Of a DNA stretch of 64,000 bases, positions 24,897-35,659 are shown piece after piece (the stretch's first letter is position 1; every line of letters starts with the position of its first letter). The stretch spans positions 3,040,001 through 3,104,000 of the forward strand of contig WAEK01000004.1 in NCBI GenBank assembly GCA_011634665.1, read 5' to 3'. The notes beneath the pieces were generated by a model. It was not told where the DNA came from and ran no database searches. It was given only the letters and a program-made list of their open reading frames with translations. The position numbers were made by a program, and so were the translations under genes. This DNA is from Mortierella sp. BCC40632. Its lineage: Eukaryota; Mortierellomycota; Mortierellomycetes; Mortierellales; Mortierellaceae.

Positions 24897-27697
24897 GACG
24901 AGAGAAGGAATGAATGCAGAGTAATGAAGAAGAAGAAAAAAGGTGATAGAAGTGGCTCTCTTCCTTTTTCGTGAAATGAGCTTGGGCTAGGTAATGGAAT
25001 GACTACGGGACGTGCTGGAAAAAAAAAAAAAATGAAGCCAAAATGAAACGAAAAATAATAAGAAGAATGGATGAGGATGAGGATGAGGATGAGGATAATG
25101 GCCAGAGACCAAGAAGGGTGTGTGTGAAGACAGAGAGAGAAAGAGAGAGAGAGAGAAAGAAGGAAAAGAAGAAAAGAAGAGGGGAAAAAAAAGGAAAACG
25201 GACAGGCATTCATAAGCAGAGAAGTACCAAAAGAACAAACGTTCACCACCTCCCGTGTGGGGAAAAAAAAGGGAAAAAAGTGGATGCACTGTTGCGCGCG
25301 CGCCATTTGTCTATGGGACTTCCTCTGCACTACGATCCCGATCTGGTCACTGTCTTCCTTCCTGTTCCGCTCATTTTTTGCTCGACGACCGTGCACAACA
25401 ACAGTGTCACAGAGTGGGTGTCCTCCTCCCCTACCCTACCCTCTGTCAGACGATCCTTTCTTCATCATCCCATTCACTCTGGCATCCCAGTTGTTCCATC
25501 TCCATCCATCCCTAGACCATCCCTAGAAAGGCTTTACTACTTTTTATCGAACAAATCTCTCAGACTCTACCCCTCCTACTCCACTTCCACCCTGTCTACG
25601 AGTAGAACACCCGACCTCTCTCGCTCTCGCTCTCTTTCATCGATCCTAGGAGATCATCAGCAACAAGACATATCCAAAGGTTGGCCTAAAAGATTATCGG
25701 TTGTTCCAACTCGGCACCCGTGTGATTTGGCACGAGTGACTGTATCACTCACACCGATCAGAGATCCCGAGGAGTAGGAAAAGAAGAGAAGGAAAAAAAA
25801 GCCTATTGCTAAACTACTACTTCAAAAAAATAAGAAAAAGCTTCTTTTCCTTTCGAGCCAATGATGATAAAAGACCAGCTGCTTATCAGGCCCTTACTGG
25901 CAAAGTAACCAAGAGATCACCGACTAAACGTTAAACGCTGAACTCAACAAACTTTAAGTCATCTTGCTCTGTCTATGCTGTTCTATCGTCCATGTTTTTT
26001 AAAGGTGGTTTGTTGCCATTTAGGATTTGCCACCTTTTGCAGTAGCAATTCAGTTATAAGTCCAGAGAGATAGAGAGAGACAGAGAGATAAAGAGATAGA
26101 GAGAGAAAGAAAGAGAAAGAGAGAGAGAAAGAGAGAGAGAACAGCCACAATTACCACACTACAAAAAGAAGACCCTTTGCTCCGTATGACTTTAGACTCG
26201 AAAAAAAGCAATCCTAGCCAATCGAGCAGCTGATGAAATGTTGCCTACCAGAGATAAACGTCGAATTGATTCTGTCATCCACATTGAGTATTGAGCCTCA
26301 AGGGGAAAGAGACCACGTTAGCTGTATTGGTCATTCACAACGTCTAGTCCTGACCAAGAAAAAAAAAGCCTTTAACAAAGAGGCTTCACCAAAGAGACAG
26401 AAGCTGATTAACAATCCGTGAGGAGAAAGTATGGATACTTGACATTTTGAAACCTTAGCCACGATTTTTAATAATCTCTGTGCTGTGGTAGAGTGGAGAC
26501 GCCACCGTTGCCCTCAAGGGTGACCAATCTTGGTATGTCAGCAGATCAATCCACCATTCTTTCTTTCTTTCTACAACATGAATGTATCCCAGGAACAAGA
26601 AGAAGAAAAAGAAGGAATTCGTTTAATTGAGCAATTGCAATTGCAACATACCTCTCACAAGTCATTCTATTCTCCCAGATACCGGCTGACAGCGCCAGTG
26701 TTGAGATGCTCAAACTCACCGGGCATCAGACAACTATAGATCGGCTATATCCGAAGGTTCGGGTAGGTCAGTTGGGTAATTCACAAACATCAGCTCTACT
26801 TTTCTGGGATAGAAGAAGAGAGAGAGAGAGAGAGAGAGAATGGGTTTCAAGACAAGAGTGGCTTTGAGAAACCCTTGACCTCATTCTCTCCGATTTATCA
26901 ACTCTGTCTTTGTTCATATCCTCTCAAGACTCTTTCCCGTTGCCTCTAAAATATAAATTCGCCGCCTTCGCACTGCCAAGGTCGAATAGACGACAAGGAG
27001 AATCGATCGTTTCTGACTTGCGTGTCTGCTGTCAGCCCACATTGGTCGTTCTATTGCAGGAAACGGCATTGGGCACTTTAGATGGTAACATGTTCCAGTG
27101 CAGTGGTGCATTCCATTTGAGTAAATAAATAAAATACAAAGGGCTCCAGGAAGCTTCCAAGGGATCGTTGCCGTCGTTGTCGCCGTCGACTCCAAAAAAA
27201 AAAAAAAAAAAGAGTTGAGCATGTGTCTTGGATTGAGGGCGTTTCCCGCAAGGCTATCACAGGGAGGCAACTGCTGCTGATTTTCTACGCCCAAACTGGA
27301 CACGCATCTTTCGGCCTTTTTTAACACCGGAGTGAGCCATCAGCACCGTCAAAGGTTTTGATCGATTTGAAAGAGGTGGTGGTGGAGGAGAGAAAGAGAA
27401 AGAGAAATACAAGCCTTTCAATCCCGTTGGGTCAATGGAGCATCGAGGTCTAGGATAGGATAGACAGATTGTCTTTCTCAACTGACAATGAGCTCGCTCT
27501 GTGTGTATCGCCAATTCCACCCAACTGGTTCCCCTTTTTTTTTTTTTGGAAAAGTAAAGGCTCATCCGAAAGGAAAAAAAAAAAAGCTCCCCTTGTATAG
27601 ACAGTCGCGTTACAGGGGTCCGACGGATCGCCTTTCATATAACTGCATACATGAATGTTGGTTGCAGCATCAGAGCCAAAGAGCAAGAGACACAGTT

Positions 27698-27731
<34 letters not shown>

Positions 27732-28392
27732 GAGTGAGAGTGTGTGTATGTGTGAGAGAGAGTGAGAAATAGAGAGTGAAAAGAGAGTGAATGAGAGTGA
27801 GAGAGTGAGCACGGGAGAGAAGAGTACGAGAGCACAACGTGAAAAAAAAATGGTCGGGCGGGGAGAGAGAGCTCAACAAGAGACAGAGAGATATGAACAG
27901 AGAGGACCCGTCGTCTGGCAGCTGCAGCGTGGCGATGTGTATCTGTGAGAAGGGAGAGTGAGAGCGAGAGTGAGAGCCAAACAAGAGAGAAAGAGAAAGA
28001 GAGAGAGAGAGAGAGAGAGTGTGTGTGTGTGTGTGTAAGAAAGAGATTAAGAGAGAGAGAGAGAGAGTGCGAGAAAAGGGGCACGAACTTGGCAAAGTCT
28101 GATCACGGAGCAGGGCTAATCCTCCCACATGCTTCGTTTATGTTTTATTAAATGAGATGGACCTGCCTGAGATGATGATCTCAGCAATGGAATGGGATCT
28201 AGGGTGGGTTGGATGGAGAAGGAGCAAGGGAGTGTGAGTGAGGCCCAAGAAGAGTAAGGATGAGTGAGCAGATATAACGTACACACACACACACACACAC
28301 TCTTTCCCACTCTTTCTTTTTCTTTCTTTTTTCTCACACACGTCTTTTTGCCTCCGTCCATCTTTTTTTTTTTTCGGGGCCGAGAGACAGGA

Positions 28393-28452
<60 letters not shown>

Positions 28453-28607
28453 GTTCAGAGAGTGAAGAGAGAGCCACGCCCCGCCCTTTGAAAGAACTCT
28501 TTCTCTCAACGACTCTAACTTTCTCTCGCCCAGACTCTCTCATCCCACACACACACACACACCTTCTTCTTTTCTTTCTGTATCGGCTTCATCGACCAAA
28601 ACTCATC
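24897..28607. promoter_or_regulatory. Long divergent intergenic region (GSY and RAC1)
   Basis: About 3.7 kb lie between the starts of glycogen synthase (-) and Rac (+). It holds (GAT/GAG) and GA tracts near 25065-25180, GA tracts near 26070-26140 and 26815-26840, a dense purine/pyrimidine block at 27700-28060, a CA run near 28280-28300 and a long (GA)n at 28396-28449. Open frames such as 27635-28084 are only repeat translation. I see no supportable gene. Confidence 0.5.
28396..28449. repeat. (GA)n microsatellite upstream of RAC1
   Basis: An uninterrupted run of about 27 GA units lies roughly 160 bp upstream of the Rac start codon. A homopurine run of this kind in a fungal promoter can bind GAGA-type factors or exclude nucleosomes. 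That role is inference. Confidence 0.9.
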
Positions 28608-29594
28608 ATGCAGGCCATCAAGTGTGTTGTCGTCGGAGGTAATTCATGCCTGCCCTGAACAGCCCTTGTCCGACCGTCTCACCTTCACTGTGTCTGTCAC
28701 CACTCCGGCACCCTGCTCTCTTCTCTCTCTCTCTTTCTCTCTCTCTTGACAGAGTCCCAGTATCCTGTCCTTTGACTGTCGATACCGAGTCAGGGACAGC
28801 CCACAGGAACGCGACAGGGAGAGAGAAAGAGAAGAAAAAGAAGGACCGGCCACACAAGCAAGCGACCATCTCTTGTCCATCCTCATCTCTCTCTCTCTAT
28901 CTTTCAGTACCTCAGAGACCCCCTCCCTTTCCTTTGTCCATGGAGTGTTGTCCCAGTTCTAACCAGCTTTGTTTCTCTTTTCCTCTGCCCGTTTGTTTTC
29001 GGATGGCTCGGACCCGTTGTTGCTTGACCACTTGACCACCTGGGACAGACGGTGCCGTTGGAAAGGTACAAAAACGAGTTTGTTTGTTTGTCTGTCTGTC
29101 TGTTGTTGTTGCTATTGTCCTCGTGTCTACCAAGGCCTTCTTGCTTGGGATGAAGTCAAGGTCGAGTCCTTTCCTAGTTGGGGATGCATTGACTGATCTT
29201 GTTCATTCTCTCTCATTCTCTGCTCTGCTGTAGACCTGTCTTCTCATCAGTTACACCACGAATGCCTTCCCTGGCGAGTACATCCCCACTGTGTAAGTTG
29301 ACCCCTGAGCGGAGCAAAAAAAAAATAATAATAATAACAATCATAATAATAAGCCAAGTCTCTACCACAGCTACACAAGATCTTGATGGCTCGACCATCC
29401 TCCGCTGTCGATCGCCATGCTTTTCTATTTGGGGGGGGGAGAAGTGTGTATTCTTTTCTATTTTTTTTTTTTTTTTTTTTTATTAGAACTTGCATCTCCA
29501 ATTCTTGGGGTCGGTCCAGTTACTGGTGCTGGCTTTCGTTCCTCATGCAAGGGGATGGTGGATAGGGAAAAAAGAGGAGAGAGCCAAGCAAGAG

Positions 29595-29659
<65 letters not shown>

Positions 29660-30015
29660 ATTTTCAATGCACGACAAAAAAGAAAAGAGAGATCCATCGA
29701 TACATGTTCATCCACGCACTCCACCCTTTCGGACTCGGCTTGGCCACATTAATTGGGAAAAACGAGAAATATACTAATCTCGCCAAGCGCTCTCTTTCTC
29801 TCTCTTTCTCTCTCTCACAAAAACAATTAGGTTCGACAACTACTCGGCCAATGTGATGGTGGATGGCAAGCCCATCAACCTCGGCCTGTGGGATACTGCT
29901 GGTCAGGAGGACTATGACCGACTCCGCCCCTTGTCCTATCCTCAGACCGATGTCTTTCTCATCTGCTTCTCTCTCGTCAGCCCTCCCTCGTTCGAGAACG
30001 TCAAGTCAAAGGTAC

Positions 30016-30062
<47 letters not shown>

Positions 30063-31447
30063 AAAAGAAAAGAAAAGATGGCTCCACAACAATGGATATA
30101 TGCGTGTGTGCATGTGTGTGTGTGTCTGTGTGTGGTTCATGATTCGTTCTTTTTTTTTTTTACTTCATTGCCCGTGTGCCATATTGTCCTACATGTGGCA
30201 ATCGGAGCCGACTTTTTATTATTATTATTATTATTATTCCAACAAACACGAGCTGGTCCAGGCTGGACCATGGGTTCTCAAACAAAAAGAAGGAGCCATT
30301 GTTTATGGAGCACAAGATGGGTGTGGATGGGATGGAGTTCTTTTTATTGTTGTTATTGTTATAATTACTCTTGGTCATTGTCGCACCATTTTGGCCCATG
30401 TGGAAAGGCTCAGTCTCAGGAAAAATGCGCCTGCAAACCCCCCCAACCCAACCCAACCCAACCCAACCCAACCCAACCCAACCCAACCCCCAACCCCTGG
30501 ATGACCCGAAACTTGGGTCGCTGACCACAGGATCCGGACCATTCACGGACCATTCGAGAACCATTCGGGGTTGAGATGAAAATATCAACTTTCGAAACAA
30601 CGCCGACCCTTTCTTTCTTTTTTTTCTTTTTCTTTTTTTTTCTCTTTTCTCTTTTCTCTCTCTCTCTCTCTTTCTCTTTCCTCCCGCCAAAAAGAAAAAG
30701 AAAGTGTCTGGGAATGGATGTTGCCGGCAAACTGTTTGCATGATTTTCTCAACAGAAACTTCTACACAAAGGGGAATCTCTCTTTCTCCACGCCAAAGGG
30801 CCTGTGCAGAACTCCTTCCGAAACGAAGCAAGCGCCAACAACGGTGAACTGTTCGGGACCATCCTCCACCACCACCACACATACACCCCCCCTCCCTTCT
30901 CCTCCCTACATTGGTCATGCACAATACCTCACCTTAAAGGTGTTACCCAACCATCTGTCTGTCAAACTCATTCATCCTCTCCACATTCAAGGAGATGTAA
31001 TGAAAGAAAGAAAGAAAAAAAGGAACAAGAGAAAGAGAAAAGAGAGAAAGAAAGAGAGAAAAGTGAGAAAAGAGAGGAAAGGCACACGGAGAATAGAGGC
31101 GTTTCATGTCAAGCAATGCTAGCCTGCATGACATTTTGAATATTGGACATTGGACATGGACAAATGACCCAAAGGAGACATCAGACATAAACACAAACAG
31201 CGACACTGGGATGAGCAGAAGCAGGAAAGAAAGAGAGAGAGAGAAAAAGAGTGTGAGGCAGGCTCAGGAGTATTCTTTCTCTTTGGCCACCGTTCCTCAG
31301 TGCCTTCTGTACTTGCAAGAAGAGAGGGGGGGGAGAGGGGCGAGGAGGGACTCTACTCAAGACCCTGGCCGAAGAGGAGAGGAAGGAGGCAATGCACAAC
31401 TCCAGTGCATGAGTTTGCCTTTTTTTTTATGATTATTATTATTGCTT

Positions 31448-31518
<71 letters not shown>

Positions 31519-31957
31519 GCTGTTGTTGGTACTTCTCTCTTCCCCTGAATTGTATCCAAGACGAACAATTACATTGGTACAACTACAAAGACCAAAGACT
31601 CGTATCACTAACCACTCTATTTTTTTTTTTCCTGCATTGCATTGCAACTCTTTTCTATTCATCTAGTGGTACCCAGAAATTAACCATCACGCACCCAACA
31701 TCCCAACGATTCTAGTTGGAACCAAGCTGGATCTTCGTGAAGACAGGGACACATTGGAAAAACTCCGGGAGAAGCGGATGATGCCAATCTTATACCCACA
31801 GGGACTCCAAATGGCCAAAGAAATCTCTGCCGTCCGCTACCTGGAGTGCTCGGCACTGACCCAGACAGGACTCAAGAGTGTATTTGATGAGGCTATCCGA
31901 GCTGTGCTCTGCCCTGTTCAGCCCGTCAAGAAGACCAAGAGGTGCCTGATCCTGTAG
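28608..31957 (+). CDS. RAC1: Rho-family small GTPase Rac1
   Basis: Five exons: 28608-28638, 29049-29065, 29234-29292, 29831-30011, 31667-31957; 192 residues, the canonical Rac length. It is a membrane-anchored GTP switch that controls actin, hyphal polarity and NADPH oxidase in fungi. Seen in sequence: the P-loop split across exons as GDGAVGK, switch [14 protein letters not shown], switch [15 protein letters not shown], the nucleotide motif TKLDL, and a C-terminus KKTKRCLIL with a polybasic stretch and a CAAX box ending in Leu, which predicts geranylgeranylation. Switch I and the insert region fit Rac better than Cdc42. Exon 2 is only 17 nt long. Intron 4 (30012-31666, 1.66 kb) is unusually long and packed with microsatellites. 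Confidence 0.97.
30444..30490 (+). repeat. (AACCC)n tract in RAC1 intron 4
   Basis: About nine AACCC units in tandem. The complementary strand is (GGGTT)n, which resembles telomeric repeats and could form a G-quadruplex in DNA. The transcribed strand carries the C-rich version. Confidence 0.85.
31447..31529 (+). repeat. (GTT)n trinucleotide tract in RAC1 intron 4
   Basis: About 27 GTT units with one GCT interruption lie 140 bp before the last acceptor. Confidence 0.9.
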
Positions 31958-32051
31958 GGGATGGGAACAGTCTAGGCACAACCCACATTACATACAAGAC
32001 CAATAGAGTGAGAAAAAAGAAGAGGGGGACTTGGAGGGAAGGGAGGGGGTG

Positions 32052-32082
<31 letters not shown>

Positions 32083-33288
32083 CATCTCCATTCCTTCTTG
32101 CTCGAGTACCTTGGGATCCATTCTGCGGTCAATGTGTGTTTTTATTATTTTTATTATTTGGAGCAACCACATCCAGTCAAAGACGACAACTGGAGAAAAG
32201 ATACAGAATCAAGGGTTGAGAGCAGAGCAAGAGAAAGAGAGAGAGACGAAAAGGTTGTTTGTTACTACAAAGTTTCTTTTTTTTTTTCATAGAGACGGTA
32301 AAAAGTCCTTCATTAGGATCCTTTTTTTTTTTTTTTTTTTTCCTTCTATCTATATTTCCCTTGCAGGTTCTCTTTTTTGTTTCTGCGCTCTCTTTTCTTT
32401 TGCGCTCTCTTGGATTTATTATCCTGCATGTCAACGGCCTCATCAACGCCTTTCTCTCTCTCTCTCTTTCTCTCTCGTTATTTTTACATAAACTTAGTAA
32501 TCTCTCTCTAAACTTTTTTTTTTATTTATTTTTTTCCCTCTTCTTCACTCTCTGGAGATGCATGGCTCCCAGATCTGAGAAGAAAAAAAAAAAGAAACGG
32601 TTTTTCCTGGTCGTTGTATTTAATAGGACATAAATTGGGAGGCCGTTTTTTTCTGACCCAGGATGGCCAGAGAGAGAGAGAGAGAGAGTACAAACATGGA
32701 AATACCCAGAGCGACCTACAAAGAAAGAACAGGTCTGGGTTGGACTGGACTTCTAGGCCACTCCTTCTTTCCTTTCTCTCTTTCTCTCTTTCTCTTTCTC
32801 TCTCTCCGATCCATGCATCTATTCTCAGTGTATCCACTCGCCTCAACTGGGGTTCTGGAATTTTAAGAGAACCTGATGGAAAGGCATGTGGTATCGTTTT
32901 TTTTTTTTTTTTTTAATAAAAAAAAAAAAAAACTATGGATTCCACTCGGCCTCGTCCTGGGAAAATTAAAGATGAACACCTCCCTTTCTCAAAGTGGGAT
33001 CAGCGAGAGGAGAAGGATAAGAAGGAGTAGAGGAGGGGGGGGAGCCAGCTTGGCATGAGGAACCCAGTCTGGAGGAGTGAAAGAGCGGCATCTTTTTTTC
33101 TTGGTGTTTCTTTTTCGACCAGAGTCCCCCTTTTGTTGATTTCTTCGTACGGGATGAGGTGAGAACAAAAAAGGGGGGAAAAGGAGGAACAAAGAAAGCA
33201 GAAGCGCTCATGAGGAATCGACGGATTGGGAGAGGAAAGAGTTGTGGAAGTGAACGGGCCTGGAGGGCCTGGAGAGGCTAGAAGCATT

Positions 33289-33346
<58 letters not shown>

Positions 33347-33859
33347 CTCCGTCCACCCCTTTTCTTTATGCGTGCGATTTCTACACTTTCCTCCTTCATC
33401 GTGCTGTCCTTCCCTTTCACCCCTTTTGTCCCCTCTCAGATCTCTCGCGCTCTCTCTGCCAATACCTCCCTTTTGCTGTGGACCAGCCTCGTCCCCCTAG
33501 ACTTTTTTTTTTTTTTTTTTTTTTTTCTTTCTTTTTTTTCTTTTCTTGCTCTTGTTCTTGTTCGTCTTTTTGTCTTCTCCCATATCCAACTCTTTTTTGG
33601 CGAGACCATTCTGAACGTAGACACTTGGAGTTCCTCTCATCTTATTTTTTTTTTTTTTTTCTTTTTTACTCAAACCCAAACCCAAAAAAAGAACCTCTGA
33701 TCTTTTGATTAGATTGTTCTGAAACCCATCGAACGCGTACTCGTGCAACCCTCTTTGTTCCTACCCAACTCTCTTCTCTCTCTCTCCACTTCCTGCAACA
33801 CCACAACTACTACTACTACCACTACTACTACCACTACTACCACTACCACACAAAAAAAA
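31958..33859. other. Intergenic region, repeat-rich
   Basis: This lies between the Rac stop and the start of the secreted protein, both plus strand. It contains long poly-A (32051-32081), several poly-T runs, a (TC)n run at 33289-33344, and CT- and T-rich blocks up to 33665. The (ACT/ACC)n stretch at 33805-33850 just before the ATG is probably 5' UTR. No gene is seen. Confidence 0.55.
33289..33344. repeat. (TC)n microsatellite
   Basis: About 28 TC units without interruption, roughly 515 bp upstream of the secreted-protein ATG. Confidence 0.9.
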
Positions 33860-34902
33860 ATGAGACTTATTCTCGCTCCTCTGCTGGCATTGGCTGCGTT
33901 CGCAGCAGTGACCTCTGCAAACTCACAGGATCTGTGGGAGGATATGCTCCGGGGAAGCCAGGTTCTTGAGAGTGGAGCCAACCCCCTGATCAAGGGTACC
34001 GTCTATGCCTACTGGCCAGACAAGAAAGATTCGGACCCAGACACTCGAGTGATCGACATCAAGGGCGAGCCTTACTATGCAATCTACAAGGATCCCAAAG
34101 ACAACGAGATTGACCTCTCGAACCCCGATGAATACGATCGTCTTCGTGTCAAGCAACAGCAACAGGAGCAACAACGAGAGAAGGAAGGAATGCCTGCATG
34201 GACAAAGGAATCGTCCAGTGGACCTTCCGTCTACTCATCCGTGCTCCTGGACAAGGATGGCAATGTCATCTACCAGATCGTTGGTACAAGTGTCCCCAGG
34301 AACACGCGTGATGTCAAGGTCTATACAGAGCAATACCTCAAGGGTTTGATTGAGCAACTGGACCCCAACACACCCGGTATTGAAGATATCAAGGATCCTG
34401 GTATGGCCATTGCCCAGATTGTTCTCAATGGCATTGCCAAGTCGGGTGGTGCTGATGCCTTGGAGATGGCCAAGCGAGACCCACATATTATGAAGGTCTT
34501 GGATGATGCCTATGCTTCCTCAAAGATTTATGAAGAAGAGATGAAGAAGCTTGACGAATTGATCGCCAAGGAAGATGCAGAGGCCAATGCCAGTGCCAAT
34601 GCCGATAATCAGTCTGGCTCGGAAGAAGGTGAGTACACATCCCCCGCCTCATTATTATTATTATTTTCTGGTGTCATTTTCACCTTGGATTTTTTTTTTT
34701 TTGTTGTTGTTTTAATTTTGAACACCTTTGCACAGATTCTGGAATTTGTTCTCCAATACTCATCTTTACCATATCTCTTTCATTTTTTTCTTTCTTTCAA
34801 TATTTGCAAGTCCCTCCAATGGAGAAGCGCCACGATAACGAGGCCAAGGGTCATCACCACCACAACCAGGCCAAGGGTCACCACCACCACCACAAGAACT
34901 AA
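33860..34902 (+). CDS. Secreted protein with Kex2-like site and His-rich C-terminal tail
   Basis: Exons 33860-34628 and 34811-34902 (phase 1), 286 residues. Residues 1-20 form a clear signal peptide ending AVTSA before NSQD, so the product should enter the secretory pathway. The body (21-257) has no family I recognise. It is acidic, has a KQQQQEQQ run near residue 100, beta-rich stretches (SSVLLDKDGNVIYQIVG) and a helical end. Exon 2 encodes PPMEKR, a dibasic site of the Kex2 type, followed by 23 residues (264-286) with two copies of an AKGHHHH unit, the second extended by one His. This tail could bind Cu, Zn or Ni and may be released as a peptide. The start ATG follows a poly-A/ACC leader. 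An upstream in-frame extension lacks a good start. Function unknown. Confidence 0.82.
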
Positions 34903-35659
34903 GAAAGAGAGGGCGAACGAGCAATAGAGAGTGTGTGGGTGAGTGACTGAGTGACTGAGTGAGAATTGAGATAGGAGGAGTTTGTGGAGGCCTCGGAAGG
35001 GAGAGGGGGAGTGGACAACTTTCAGGCCTTTACCTTCTTCTTCCTCCCCTCTTCCGATCCTTTCTGGTCTCCCTTGTCAACCCAAAGGAGATAGAAGATG
35101 AAGAAGGGGTGAGCGTAGGAGAAGAGCTATAGGAGAAAGCACAACAATAACAAAAAAAAGGGCGCGAAAATAGGGGTGTGAGTGAACAGAAAGAAAGAAA
35201 GAAAAAAAAAAGGGCTACAACCGAGGGTCTCGAAGAAAGAAAGAAAAAGTAAAAGACGAATGATTGGAAGAGGGGTGGGAAAAATGGATGACGACGACGA
35301 AGACTACAAAGGAACGAACGTATGCAGAGTAGCATTGTCCATTTGGAGCCCATAGCATTAAAGAATGGAAGCAAAGCGCCATCTAACGACATTGATTGGC
35401 AATTCATCACCTCTCGCTCTCGCCCTCTTCCTCGTCCTCCTCTTCCTCGTCACTAAACCCCCTCTTCTACTCCCCATTGAACACTCCCTAAATGTTTCCC
35501 GACAATGATCATCTTGTCCTCCCTCTCCTTATTTATTCTACTCTCTGGTGTTTTCTTTTCCCTCTTTTTCCTTTGTTGCCAAATACCAATGAATGTTGTG
35601 CGTGTGTATTAATACATGGTTGGGTAGGAATTGGAATTCAGGACCAAAGCACTTTTTTT
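34903..35659. other. Convergent intergenic region
   Basis: This lies between the stops of the secreted-protein gene (+) and ATG4 (-). It has purine-rich blocks at 35180-35290. A minus-strand AATAAA (35532-35537) about 120 nt past the ATG4 stop is a plausible polyadenylation signal. No gene is seen. Confidence 0.5.

Noticed and set aside
24269..25396. A 375-codon minus-strand frame running through a glycogen synthase exon and beyond
   Set aside because: Only the exon part (24335-24708) is real. The rest reads through an intron and pyrimidine-rich leader sequence.
27635..28128. Overlapping Ser/Leu/His-rich ORFs of about 145 codons
   Set aside because: They are translations of (CT)n and (CA)n tracts with no domain or start context.
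30444..30490. (AACCC)n as a telomere or a chromosome end
   Set aside because: It lies inside an intron of an intact gene, is short, and the flanks are unique sequence. It is simply a microsatellite.
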